Source: Paracholeplasma morum
Lineage (GTDB): Bacteria > Bacillota_I > Bacilli_A > Acholeplasmatales > UBA5453
Length of the DNA: 64,000 nt
Direction: 5' to 3'
Assembly (NCBI RefSeq): GCF_016907055.1
Contig: NZ_JAFBBG010000006.1
Span: forward strand, 29,245-93,244
Position 1 is the stretch's first letter. Each line of letters starts with the position of its first letter. Under the pieces are notes generated by a model. The model was not told the origin of the DNA. It searched no databases and saw nothing but the letters and a program-made list of their open reading frames with translations. A program made the translations under genes and the position numbers. This document shows positions 35,085 to 43,582 of the stretch, piece after piece.

Positions 35085-35115
35085 AGAGGTCTGGCATATG
35101 CCAAACCTCTTTTTA
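35085..35115 (+). terminator. Intrinsic terminator of sodA
   Basis: Interrupted stem AGAGGT-GGCAT/ATGCC-ACCTCT followed by TTTTT, shortly after the sodA stop. Confidence 0.8.
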
Positions 35116-35120
35116 TCAAG

Positions 35121-35151
35121 AAAAGCCACTTTTTATTCAAAAGTGGCTTTT
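35121..35151 (-). terminator. Intrinsic terminator of hpf
   Basis: Minus-strand stem AAAAGCCACTTTT/AAAAGTGGCTTTT beginning just after the hpf stop. The following T-stretch (CTTTTCTTG) is short, so strength is uncertain. Confidence 0.6.
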
Positions 35152-35154
35152 GGT

Positions 35155-35700
35155 TTATTTTGTTTCGATGACAGCGTAGTCGCCATCTTCTCTTATGTAA
35201 GCTACATTGACTCTGTTTGTGGCCTGATTAAGGAATACATAGAAGTCATGACCTGACATTTCCATTTCCATTAAGGCTTCTTCAACCGTCATTGGTTCAA
35301 GTTTAACTTCCTTATTCTTAACAACTGTACTAGCAAGAATTTCTTTTTCAATGGCTTCTGTTTCAAAGTCATCAGAGAATACTTTAGAGTTGCCTTTCTT
35401 AGTTAAATGCGCTTTTAATTTTTCCTTGTGTTTACGAATTTGAGAGATCAATTTATCAACAGATTTATCAATCGCTGTGTACATGTCTTGATCACTTGTT
35501 TCACTTCTAAGGATGATGCCTTTAGCTGGGACTGTTACTTCTACCTTGTGATGATCTTTGTAAACCTTTAAGACCACTCTCACGTCTAGAATCAGTTTCG
35601 GATCGAAAAAGGAGACGACTTTGTTCATTCTTTTAATCACATAATTCTTGATTGCTTCGGTTGGTTCAAAACCGTTTTTTCCAATGATATCATATTTCAT
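35155..35700 (-). CDS. hpf: Ribosome hibernation promoting factor, long form
   Basis: Binds the decoding centre of idle ribosomes and, through its C-terminal domain, dimerises them into 100S particles. The 181 residues have the N-terminal RaiA-like domain (about 1-100, KYDIIGKNGFEPTEAIKNYV) and the long-form dimerisation domain (about 125-181, LEPMTVEEALMEMEMSGHDF and NVAYIREDGDYAVIE). Start is the ATG at 35700, eight bases after GGAGG; the ATG two codons upstream is too close to it. It follows the ComFC-like stub gene, an order like the comF-hpf neighbourhood of Bacillus. Confidence 0.94.
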   Translation of the reverse strand: MKYDIIGKNGFEPTEAIKNYVIKRMNKVVSFFDPKLILDVRVVLKVYKDHHKVEVTVPAKGIILRSETSDQDMYTAIDKSVDKLISQIRKHKEKLKAHLTKKGNSKVFSDDFETEAIEKEILASTVVKNKEVKLEPMTVEEALMEMEMSGHDFYVFLNQATNRVNVAYIREDGDYAVIETK

Positions 35701-35725
35701 ATGCATATCCTCCCTTACACTTATA

Positions 35726-36094
35726 TTATACCAAAAAAATTGGCTGTCGAACGGAAATTACATAAATATTGCCATAATCGAGTTTTTCGAGTTCTTGATA
35801 TAATGCTTCTGTAAACTCATCAATCCATAGGATGGTATCCGTCTTTTTTGTTTTTCTCAATAAATCTTCTAGAATTACGTTCATCTCATGTAAAAAAGCT
35901 AGGTCTGATACTTTTTCGTCAAGATTCAAACTAATCAAATAAAGTTGATAGTTTTGGATTGGGAGCACGGATACTCTCGGATGGATATCATATTTTCTAT
36001 CGCACCCATAACACTTGAAAACAGGTTCTTCAACAAACAACGTTCTTAGGGTTCTTTTAGGAAAGAATTCCCTTCGACAAATCAAACATTTCAT
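35726..36094 (-). CDS. ComFC-like zinc-ribbon protein lacking the phosphoribosyltransferase domain
   Basis: A 122-residue protein starting MKCLICRREFFPKRTLRTLF with a CxxC...CxxC zinc ribbon (CLIC and CYGC, residues about 3-35). This is the pattern seen at the N-terminus of ComFC competence-type phosphoribosyltransferases. The remaining 85 residues contain no PRPP loop and no recognisable transferase motif. The gene position directly before hpf matches comFC in Bacillus. It is likely a shortened or diverged ComFC homologue; this is inference, and an independent zinc-ribbon protein is possible. GGTGAT precedes the ATG at 36094. Confidence 0.55.
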   Translation of the reverse strand: MKCLICRREFFPKRTLRTLFVEEPVFKCYGCDRKYDIHPRVSVLPIQNYQLYLISLNLDEKVSDLAFLHEMNVILEDLLRKTKKTDTILWIDEFTEALYQELEKLDYGNIYVISVRQPIFLV

Positions 36095-36144
36095 TCTATC
36101 ACCAACTAATATATACAAAAAAATATGAACGATTACTTATAAAA

Positions 36145-36166
36145 AAGACCGCAAAATTGCGGTCTT
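36145..36166 (-). terminator. Intrinsic terminator of the EF-G-like gene
   Basis: Minus-strand stem AAGACCGC/GCGGTCTT followed by TTTTAT, 9 bases after the stop. Confidence 0.88.
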
Positions 36167-36174
36167 CATTCTAA

Positions 36175-38238
36175 TTAGTGATCAGTTTTATATTTTTGAA
36201 TGATACCGTCAATTAAATGAGCAGGTACTTCTTCATAACGAACAAATTCTCTTTGGAAAATACCAGAACCTTGAGTCATCGCTTTTAAGTCGATAATGTA
36301 TTTTTGTACTTCGGATTCTGGGGCTTCTGCTTCAATGATTTGACCGCCTTCTGTTTGACTCATACCTAGAACTCTACCTCTACGTTTGTTCATGTCACCC
36401 ATGACATCACCAACGTATTGGTCCTTAACAGTAATATACATCTTAAGGATTGGTTCGAGTATAGTAGGTCCAGCATTCTTCACGGCTTCTTTAAAAGCGA
36501 GTGATGCTGCTAGTTTAAATGATATTTCATTTGAGTCAACTGGATGGTAAGAACCATCATAAAGGGTTGCTTTTACAAAGATGACTGGGAAGCCAGCTAA
36601 TGGACCGTGTTCAAATGTGTCTATTAAGCCTTTTTCTACTGCTGGGAAGTAGTTTTTAGGAACGGCTCCACCAAATACTTCTTCAGTAAATTCGAAGAGT
36701 TGGTCAGAGGGTTGGAACCTAATCCATACGTGTCCGAATTGACCTGCACCGCCAGATTGTTTCTTATGTTTACCTTCTGCTTCAACTTTCTTTTTGATTG
36801 TTTCACGGTAAACAACTTTAGGTTCTTCAACAGAAACTTCTACTTTAAAGACGGTTTTCATTCTGTCTAAAATGAAGTTGATGTGAGTCATACCTAAACC
36901 ACCTAGTAGTTGTTGAGAAGTTTCTTTATTTCTTACAATTTCAAATGAAGGATCTTCGATATTCAAGCGTTGTAGAGCGTTTGAAATCTTATCTTCATCT
37001 TGTTTGTTTTTAGGGGTAATTGCCACATAAATAGTTGGCTTGAGTGTTTCAGTTCTTGGATAGTAAATTGGCGCTTTTGGATCAGAAATAGTGTATCCAG
37101 TATGAATGTTCTCTAGCTTAGAAACACACACCATATCTCCGGCATGGGCGATATCAACAGGCATTTGAGTTTTACCCATCATTGTAAACATTGCACCAAT
37201 CTTTTCAGATTTTCCTGTGTCATGGATCGTAATTTCTTGGCCTGTTTTAAGTGTTCCAGAGTTTACTTTAATCATATTAATCGCACCAACAAATGGGTCG
37301 ATTGTGGTTTTAAATACGTATCCTGAGAATGGTTCTGAGTCTTTCGTATGTCTTATAACAACTTCATTAGTTTTTGGATTCGTACCTTCTAAAGCTCTTA
37401 AAGAGTCTGGTTGTGGTAAGTATTGTGATAGCATGCTTAACATGGTTCTAATACCAATGTTCTTAGTTGCACTACCAACAATTAATGGAGTGAGTTCACC
37501 ATGATAAATACCATTTCTAAGACCATTGTTGATTTCTTCTTCTGTTAATTCTTCGCCACCAAAGAATTTCTCTAGCAAATCTTCACTAGTTTCTGCAACA
37601 GATTCCATAATCATTTCTCTTAATTGTTCGATTTTTGGTTTCTTTTCTTCCCAAATTGGGGCATCATAAGAATCTACACCATTATAAATGCGTGCTTTCA
37701 TCTCAATAACATTAACAAATCCTTCGAAGTTTTCATTCTTTCCAATTGGCCAGCAGAAAGGTACTGCTTTCTTACCAAGTTTCTCACGAATTTCTTCTAA
37801 CAGTTCCTCAAATTTAACATTTTCCTTATCCATCTTGTTGACAAAAATAACGGCAGGAATATGCATTTTGCGGATTTCATTCCATAATCTTTCGGTGCCG
37901 ACTTCGACACCTTTTGAAGCATCGATGACCAAAACTGCTCCCTTAACAACCGATAGTGATTGCTTTATCTCATTATCAAGTTCTTCTGTTCCTGGTACAT
38001 CTAAAAAATTGAGTTTGATACCGTTCCACTCAACAGGAATTAAACTTGTTGATAGGCTGCCTTGTTTTGCTTTTTCTTCATCCATAAAGTCTGATACAGT
38101 ATTCTTTCCTTCGATACTTCCACGTGAAGGAATCGCGTTACTAGAGAATAATAACGCTTCAGCAATGCTGGTCTTTCCAGATCCTAGATGTCCTAGGATG
38201 GCAATGTTTCTAATTTGGTTTGTTTCATAAACCTTCAT
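36175..38238 (-). CDS. Elongation factor G-like GTPase (EF-G2 type paralogue)
   Basis: A 687-residue translational GTPase with the five-domain layout of EF-G. G1 is GHLGSGKTSIAEAL, G4 NKMDKE and G5 SATKN, followed by domains II-V (domain IV GGAGQFGHVWIRFQPS, domain V MGDMNKRRGRVLGM). The G3 motif reads DVPGTEEL instead of DTPGHVDF, so the catalytic histidine is replaced by Thr. This marks it as the EF-G-like subfamily rather than the housekeeping FusA. Function is uncertain (proposed roles in this family include ribosome-associated stress functions). It is a single gene with its own terminator. Confidence 0.88.
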   Translation of the reverse strand: MKVYETNQIRNIAILGHLGSGKTSIAEALLFSSNAIPSRGSIEGKNTVSDFMDEEKAKQGSLSTSLIPVEWNGIKLNFLDVPGTEELDNEIKQSLSVVKGAVLVIDASKGVEVGTERLWNEIRKMHIPAVIFVNKMDKENVKFEELLEEIREKLGKKAVPFCWPIGKNENFEGFVNVIEMKARIYNGVDSYDAPIWEEKKPKIEQLREMIMESVAETSEDLLEKFFGGEELTEEEINNGLRNGIYHGELTPLIVGSATKNIGIRTMLSMLSQYLPQPDSLRALEGTNPKTNEVVIRHTKDSEPFSGYVFKTTIDPFVGAINMIKVNSGTLKTGQEITIHDTGKSEKIGAMFTMMGKTQMPVDIAHAGDMVCVSKLENIHTGYTISDPKAPIYYPRTETLKPTIYVAITPKNKQDEDKISNALQRLNIEDPSFEIVRNKETSQQLLGGLGMTHINFILDRMKTVFKVEVSVEEPKVVYRETIKKKVEAEGKHKKQSGGAGQFGHVWIRFQPSDQLFEFTEEVFGGAVPKNYFPAVEKGLIDTFEHGPLAGFPVIFVKATLYDGSYHPVDSNEISFKLAASLAFKEAVKNAGPTILEPILKMYITVKDQYVGDVMGDMNKRRGRVLGMSQTEGGQIIEAEAPESEVQKYIIDLKAMTQGSGIFQREFVRYEEVPAHLIDGIIQKYKTDH

Positions 38239-38353
38239 ATCATTTTCCTCCTTGAAATCGGTTTCACTACTAATTAAATTATAACATAATATCTAATTGA
38301 GTGACAAAATGTTTTTAATAACAATATCGTGATATAATTTAGGTGGTGATTTT

Positions 38354-38587
38354 ATGGAAAAGAAGTCCATTCGACTCATTAAATGGTATCAGAAAAACTT
38401 ATCTGGAAATAAGCATTTTGTCTGCAGACATAAGCCTTCTTGTTCCAATTATGCTTTAGGATGTTATGAACGCTTTAGTTTCCCAAAAGCTACTTTTTTA
38501 ACTGCAAAAAGGATACTGACTTGTAATCCTCTTTTTAAGCCTAAGTATGATCCAGTTCCTGAGAAAAAAACTAAGGAATCAAAATAG
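38354..38587 (+). CDS. yidD: Membrane protein insertion efficiency factor YidD
   Basis: A 77-residue protein of the YidD family (DUF37), which assists YidC/Sec-dependent membrane insertion. The features HFVCRHKPSCSNYALGCYERF and AKRILTCNPLF with its conserved cysteines are typical; a basic, lysine-rich tail follows. It is not next to rnpA/yidC here but stands alone between the EF-G-like gene and the iron operon. GGTGGTG lies before the ATG. Confidence 0.92.
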   Translation: MEKKSIRLIKWYQKNLSGNKHFVCRHKPSCSNYALGCYERFSFPKATFLTAKRILTCNPLFKPKYDPVPEKKTKESK

Positions 38588-38629
38588 ATGTAATATTTAT
38601 ACTTCTATTTAGAATTTTTATAACTTTAT

Positions 38630-38658
38630 TTGAATTGAACCCCTGGATGCTCTATATT
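38630..38658 (+). promoter_or_regulatory. Promoter of the feo operon
   Basis: TTGAAT (38630-38635) and TATATT (38653-38658) with a 17-base spacer, 30 bases before feoA. No clear Fur-type palindrome was seen around it. Confidence 0.65.
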
Positions 38659-38688
38659 TATTTATAGAAAGCAACGAGGTGTTTTTTT

Positions 38689-38931
38689 ATGACTGAAACG
38701 ACTACCACTTTAGATAAAGTAAAACTCAACCAATCTGCCAAAGTCATTGGTTTAAACTCAACCAAAAAAGAAATCAAGAGACGATTACTAGATATGGGGT
38801 TAACCCCAGGTGTAATCGTCCACATTAAAAAGATTGCCCCTTTAGGTGATCCCGTAGATATCAGCATTAGAGATTACAATTTATGTATTAGAAAAGAAGA
38901 CTTAAAGCAAATTGAGGTCATTATTCTATGA
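38689..38931 (+). CDS. feoA: Ferrous iron transport protein A
   Basis: An 80-residue SH3-like protein that works with FeoB in Fe2+ uptake. The family pattern LNQSAKVIGLNSTKKEIKRR and LLDMGLTPGVIVHIKKIAP (about residues 12-50) is clear. GAGGTG lies 8 bases before the ATG. Its stop overlaps the feoB start by 4 bases. Confidence 0.93.
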   Translation: MTETTTTLDKVKLNQSAKVIGLNSTKKEIKRRLLDMGLTPGVIVHIKKIAPLGDPVDISIRDYNLCIRKEDLKQIEVIIL

Positions 38932-40904
38932 GAATTGCATTAATAGGAAACCAAAACAGTGGAAAAACAACCCTCTTTAATACCTTAACAGGAAGCAATC
39001 AAAAGATTGGAAACTGGCCAGGGGTGACGATTGAGCAGAAAGTAGGGTATATAGATAATGGCAAACATGAGATCATAGATTTGCCTGGGATTTATTCTTT
39101 ATCGCCTTATACACTCGAAGAGTCTATATCAAGGGCATTTCTCCTTCAAGAAAAGATTGATTTGATTATTAACATCATCGATGCGACTCAACTTGAAAGA
39201 AGCTTATATTTAACTACGCAACTGCTTGAGTTAAACATTGATATGATTATTTGTCTTAACATGGCTGATACTTTTGTAAAAAAAGGCATCTCGATTCATA
39301 AAGAACTATTGTCACAAAAGCTCAATACTTCTATTATCGAGATTTCTGCATTAAAGAAAACCGGCATTCAAAAATTGATTCAGTGTATCAATAACAAAGA
39401 CTATTTGAAGTATAAACCTCTTAAAATATTCAACCCTAATATTGAAAAGACCATTCAATACTTAGAGGATAAGATCAGTGAGCCTAATAAACGATTCTTA
39501 AGCATCAAATTATTAGAATCAGATCCCATTATCGAACACACAATAGATGTATCTTCCTTAACTAAACCGCTTGAGAAAGTTTATGGGTATGATTTTGAAA
39601 CCATCATTGCTTCTGGTAGGTATGCCTTCATTGAAAAGATCAAAAAAGAATCATTTGTTAGAATTCATCATGGTGACAAACTAACAGAATCCTTGGACAA
39701 ACTTTTTTTGAATAAGTTTTTAGCCATTCCTATTTTTGGACTAGTGATGTTCTTAATCTATTATCTATCGGTAGGCGTTGTTGGGACATTAACCGTTGAT
39801 TTTGTTGATGGGACTATTAGTAGGTTTAGTTCGTTTATGTTTGATTTCTTAAAGGACTTAGGTGCACATGACTTTTCGGCTAGCCTCGTCAGTGATGGTA
39901 TCATTGCTGGGGTAGGATCCGTATTGAATTTCGTCCCACAGCTCATCATTTTATTTATACTAATATCTGCTTTAGAAGGCAGTGGTTATATGACACGAAT
40001 TGCCTTCTTCTTAGATAGATTGTTTAAGAAATTCGGGTTAAGTGGAAAGTCATTAATTCCCTTTATCATTGGTTCAGGGTGTAGTGTGCCTGGAATCATG
40101 GCTACTAGAACGATTGAGTCACAAGATGAGAGACGTATTTCGATTATGTTGACCCCTTTTATCCCTTGTAGTGCAAAACTACCAATAATTGCACTATTTG
40201 CTGGGTTCTTCTTTCCTAATAACTCCGGGTTTGTATCGTTTTCGCTTTATATGTTCTCGATTGTTGTCATCTTAATTTCTGCCCTCATCATGAAAACAGT
40301 CTTTTTCAAAGGACAGCCTTCAAGTTATATTACAGAGTTACCAAATTATCGAGTTCCTAATTTTAGATATGTTTTCAGAGATGTTTACGAAAGAGTTAAA
40401 GAATTCATTTCTCGTGCAGGCACAATCATCTTACTTTCAAGTGTCATCATCTGGTTTTTAAGTTCTTATTCTTTTAGATTAGAGTATGGTGTAGATGTTA
40501 ATGAGTCTATGCTTTCTTATATCGGAAGAGGCTTTGCATACCTCTTTTATCCGATGTTAGGTGACCTGTCTTGGGCAGCTTCTGTCTCGGCACTTCAAGG
40601 GCTTGTAGCGAAGGAACAAGTGGTCTCCTCATTGGCTGTTATTGGTGGATTATCAGCAGAGATCACAGAAGGTAATATCATTCTAAATGCGCCGATTTAT
40701 CAATTCTTTACCCCTCAATCCGCTTATGCCTTCATGGTCTTTAATCTATTTTCTGCACCATGCTTTGCGGCAATTGGCGCAATGCATAAGGAATTAGGCT
40801 CTCGTCGTAAAACCTGGATCGCCATTTTATTTCAAACTGGATTAGCTTATGGACTTGCTACTCTTATTTTCCAGCTTGGCACATTTATAGGAGGCGTCTT
40901 ATGA
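38928..40904 (+). CDS. feoB: Ferrous iron transporter FeoB
   Basis: Membrane Fe2+ permease with an N-terminal G-protein domain. The 658 residues show G1 GNQNSGKTTLFN (about 7-18), GNWPGVTIE, G3 DLPGIYSL and NMAD, a helical GDI region, and then the membrane domain. That domain carries the two Gate motifs (FIIGSGCSVPGIMATRT and FSAPCFAAIGA) with conserved cysteines. The spacer between G and membrane domains is short. It sits in a tight feoA-feoB-small protein operon with ATGA overlaps on both sides. Confidence 0.96.
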   Translation: MRIALIGNQNSGKTTLFNTLTGSNQKIGNWPGVTIEQKVGYIDNGKHEIIDLPGIYSLSPYTLEESISRAFLLQEKIDLIINIIDATQLERSLYLTTQLLELNIDMIICLNMADTFVKKGISIHKELLSQKLNTSIIEISALKKTGIQKLIQCINNKDYLKYKPLKIFNPNIEKTIQYLEDKISEPNKRFLSIKLLESDPIIEHTIDVSSLTKPLEKVYGYDFETIIASGRYAFIEKIKKESFVRIHHGDKLTESLDKLFLNKFLAIPIFGLVMFLIYYLSVGVVGTLTVDFVDGTISRFSSFMFDFLKDLGAHDFSASLVSDGIIAGVGSVLNFVPQLIILFILISALEGSGYMTRIAFFLDRLFKKFGLSGKSLIPFIIGSGCSVPGIMATRTIESQDERRISIMLTPFIPCSAKLPIIALFAGFFFPNNSGFVSFSLYMFSIVVILISALIMKTVFFKGQPSSYITELPNYRVPNFRYVFRDVYERVKEFISRAGTIILLSSVIIWFLSSYSFRLEYGVDVNESMLSYIGRGFAYLFYPMLGDLSWAASVSALQGLVAKEQVVSSLAVIGGLSAEITEGNIILNAPIYQFFTPQSAYAFMVFNLFSAPCFAAIGAMHKELGSRRKTWIAILFQTGLAYGLATLIFQLGTFIGGVL

Positions 40905-41092
40905 ACTTAATTGACCTGATCATTCTACTATTTGTAGGCAGTTTGCTTGGGCTTATCATTTACTATAAACTCATTAAAACAAGAGGTAGTATAGGATGTA
41001 ATTGCAGTCAAAAATCCAGTTGTAATCTAAAGATTCATTCGATTGAATCTATCTTTGAAGACATAAAAAACGACATAAAAACCAATAAGTAG
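40901..41092 (+). CDS. FeoB-associated Cys-rich small membrane protein
   Basis: A 63-residue protein with one N-terminal membrane helix (about residues 5-22) and a cysteine cluster CNCSQKSSC (about 33-41). This matches the small Cys-rich proteins encoded after feoB in Firmicutes, presumed to aid FeoB. Its start overlaps feoB by 4 bases; the operon terminator follows within 4 bases of the stop. Confidence 0.85.
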   Translation: MNLIDLIILLFVGSLLGLIIYYKLIKTRGSIGCNCSQKSSCNLKIHSIESIFEDIKNDIKTNK

Positions 41093-41095
41093 AAA

Positions 41096-41147
41096 AAACC
41101 TATAGCGGACTATCAGCTTTCTCTTTAGTCTCCGCTATAGGTTTTTT
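41096..41147 (+). terminator. Intrinsic terminator of the feo operon
   Basis: Long 14-bp stem AAACCTATAGCGGA/TCCGCTATAGGTTT with a 21-base loop, followed by TTT. It overlaps the 3' end of the decayed gene on the other strand. Confidence 0.85.
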
Positions 41148-41365
41148 ATATAAAAGTATTCGTTGCCTTGGTAATTGAACTAATATCACCATTTCATCAC
41201 GCTCATAGGCTGTAACAGATCCATCTTCATTTTGCATACTTTCTAGATAACCTGTATCTAAGTCATCTGAATACTTGGATGAATATTATCATCGTAGAGT
41301 TGAAAGATATCAAAATAGGCAGTGTTTTCTCCTTTGAATACACCATATACTTGAGCACTCACTAG
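41100..41365 (-). pseudogene. Decayed, frameshifted gene remnant of unknown family
   Basis: On the minus strand, two adjoining frames give protein-like sequence. The upstream part (about 41258-41365) reads VSAQVYGVFKGENTAYFDI and FQLYDDNIHPS. The downstream part (41100-41285) reads KYSDDLDTGYLESMQNEDG and then SVTAYERDEMVILVQLP, to a stop at 41100-41102. The switch near 41276-41290 looks like a frameshift. Further upstream, stops interrupt the frame (41366-41368) and no start with a ribosome binding site is seen. The family is not recognised. The remaining 41370-41455 stretch holds nothing clear. Confidence 0.5.
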
Positions 41366-41455
41366 CTAATGGACTCCATTATAAACGTCTTCATCTTACT
41401 GCCCATTTATTTAAGAACAAACAGCTAAAAGACAGCTCCTAGCCTTAGCATACGA

Positions 41456-41491
41456 AAAAGCTTAACGCCATTTTATTGGAGTTAAGCTTTT
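41456..41491 (-). terminator. Intrinsic terminator of the V-ATPase operon
   Basis: Minus-strand stem AAAAGCTTAAC/GTTAAGCTTTT with a 14-base loop, followed by TTCG. It lies about 25 bases after the subunit D stop. Confidence 0.8.
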
Positions 41492-41515
41492 ATTTTAATT
41501 AGATATCTAAGTGTT

Positions 41516-42133
41516 CTATTTCTTTGCTTGTTGATTCTTTTTAATAACTTTTTGTCTAGTGAAAGCTTCACGTTCTTTTTCTTCTAATGATTCTGTAATG
41601 AACTTTATGTTTTCTTCAAATCTTGGAATCACAATATTTTCTAGTGCGTTAGCTCTTTTTTGACTCTTACGAATCGCGTTTGCAAGTCTATAGGTTGCGT
41701 TATCGATCTCAGCCAGTTTTACAGTCAATTCTTTAACCTTTTGAAAGGATTTATAGGCAAAGTCGAACTTGGTGTTGGTATGACCAATACCATAGGTAAT
41801 TTTGACCATTTCTGCCTCATGAGTAACCATTGGTAACTCAACACCCATAACGCTTCGGTAACTGACTGAAACATTTTGATCAATTGGGATTGATTTAGCG
41901 ATATCAGAAACGATCCCAAGCGTTATATTGGCTTCTTGTAAGGCTTGATAGGCTTGTTCATAGGTTTTACTTAATTCAGCACGAACGTGTCTAACATCCT
42001 CAACCATGGTCATCATTTCTCTAATTAGAATGTTACGTTTACGATCCATGAGTTCATAGCCTTTTTTGGCTAAGTCGTAAGATTTTTGAAGTGCAATCAA
42101 ATTCCCTTTTGTAGGAAATACTTGATTATTCAT
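41516..42133 (-). CDS. atpD: V-type ATPase subunit D (central shaft)
   Basis: The coiled-coil central rotor axle of the V/A-ATPase. A 205-residue mostly helical protein with the family start [20 protein letters not shown] and the ending [19 protein letters not shown], both typical of ATPase subunit D (V-type nomenclature, not F-type delta). Its start overlaps the B subunit stop by 8 bases. It is the last gene of the operon. Confidence 0.93.
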   Translation of the reverse strand: MNNQVFPTKGNLIALQKSYDLAKKGYELMDRKRNILIREMMTMVEDVRHVRAELSKTYEQAYQALQEANITLGIVSDIAKSIPIDQNVSVSYRSVMGVELPMVTHEAEMVKITYGIGHTNTKFDFAYKSFQKVKELTVKLAEIDNATYRLANAIRKSQKRANALENIVIPRFEENIKFITESLEEKEREAFTRQKVIKKNQQAKK

Positions 42134-43571
42134 GACGAATATCCTTTATGCCTTTAATGTATGTTTTGTTAGCAATATGGAACCTTTCGACTGCACGCTC
42201 ATGGCTATAATATTTATCTAATAAATCTTGGTCAACTCTATGTAATTCATCTTTAGGTAAAACCGATAATAAGTCCCAACCTAAATCTAAAGTGTCGGTG
42301 ATTTGTCTATTGGTTTCGAACCCTTGATTTAAGAAGTGTTTTTCGAATAGTTTTCCAAATTCTATGTATTGTCTATCAATTGGAGAGAGTTCATCTTCAC
42401 CAATAACAGAAGCTAGACTTCTTGCATCTTGAACCTGTGCGTATGAGGCGAATAATTGGTTTGATACACTAGAGTGATCTTTACGAGTAAAGCCATCACC
42501 AATCCCGTCTTTCATCAGACGTGATAAAGAAGGTAATACCCCAACAGGTGGGAAAATAGATAATTGGTTTAAGTCTCTGCTTAAAACAATTTGTCCTTCT
42601 GTGATATAGCCTGTTAAGTCAGGTACTGGATGGGTAATGTCATCATTAGGCATGGTAAGAATTGGAATTTGTGTAACGCTACCTTTAGCGCTCTTAACGA
42701 TTCCTGCTCTTTCATAAATGCTTGCTAAATCCGAATATAAATACCCAGGATACCCTTTTCTACCTGGAATTTCACCTTTGCTACTTGAGAACTCACGAAG
42801 CGCTTCACAATATGCCGTAATGTCTGTAAGGATTACTAACACATGCATGTCGTGTTGATAGGCTAGATACTCTGCTGCAGTAAGGGCAAATCTTGGGGTA
42901 AGGGTACGTTCGATAATCGGTTCATTGGAGAGGTTTAAAAACATTACCACCTTATGCATGACTCCGGCTTCTTCGAAAGACTTTCTGAAGTAGTCTGCAA
43001 CGTCATTTTTAACGCCCATTGCAGCGAACACAATACAGAAATTATCGCCATTGCCATCGGCAATTTTAGCTTGTTTTACAATTTGAACGGCCAGTTCATT
43101 ATGTGGCATCCCCGAACCTGAGAAAATCGGTAATTTTTGTCCGCGAATGAGTGTTGTTAACGCATCAATTGAACTGATACCAGTTTGAATATAGTTTCTT
43201 GGGTAAACACGGCTTACTGGATTTAGAGGCAATCCGTTGATATCACGTTTTTCATCAACGAAAACATCTCCAAGTCCATCGATTGGTCTACCAGAACCAT
43301 TGAATGTGCGTCCTAGGATTTCCTTTGACAACGCCATTTCAACGGGTTTCCCAGTGAACTTCGATAGCGTATTAAATAAAGAGATGTCTTGTGTGCCTTC
43401 GAAGACTTGAACTGCGATTTTATCGCCTTCAATTTGCACTACCCTTCCATAGCGTGTTTCACCATTTTTAAGCTTAATTTCGACCATTTCTTCATAGCCG
43501 ACATTTTCGGTTTTTTCTAGATAAATGAGTGGCCCGTTAATTTCATCTAGTCCTTTATATTGTAGATTCAT
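42126..43571 (-). CDS. atpB: V-type ATPase subunit B (non-catalytic)
   Basis: Non-catalytic nucleotide-domain subunit of the V1 ring. The 481 residues show the typical [33 protein letters not shown] (in place of a P-loop, confirming the B type) and the [20 protein letters not shown] signature. It lies 11 bases after subunit A and overlaps D. Confidence 0.96.
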   Translation of the reverse strand: MNLQYKGLDEINGPLIYLEKTENVGYEEMVEIKLKNGETRYGRVVQIEGDKIAVQVFEGTQDISLFNTLSKFTGKPVEMALSKEILGRTFNGSGRPIDGLGDVFVDEKRDINGLPLNPVSRVYPRNYIQTGISSIDALTTLIRGQKLPIFSGSGMPHNELAVQIVKQAKIADGNGDNFCIVFAAMGVKNDVADYFRKSFEEAGVMHKVVMFLNLSNEPIIERTLTPRFALTAAEYLAYQHDMHVLVILTDITAYCEALREFSSSKGEIPGRKGYPGYLYSDLASIYERAGIVKSAKGSVTQIPILTMPNDDITHPVPDLTGYITEGQIVLSRDLNQLSIFPPVGVLPSLSRLMKDGIGDGFTRKDHSSVSNQLFASYAQVQDARSLASVIGEDELSPIDRQYIEFGKLFEKHFLNQGFETNRQITDTLDLGWDLLSVLPKDELHRVDQDLLDKYYSHERAVERFHIANKTYIKGIKDIRHE

Positions 43572-43582
43572 AACTTGCCTCC

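Noticed and set aside
37688..38230. 180-codon plus-strand ORF opposite the EF-G-like gene
   Set aside because: Ser/Phe/Leu-rich antisense shadow of a conserved GTPase; no start signal or family features.
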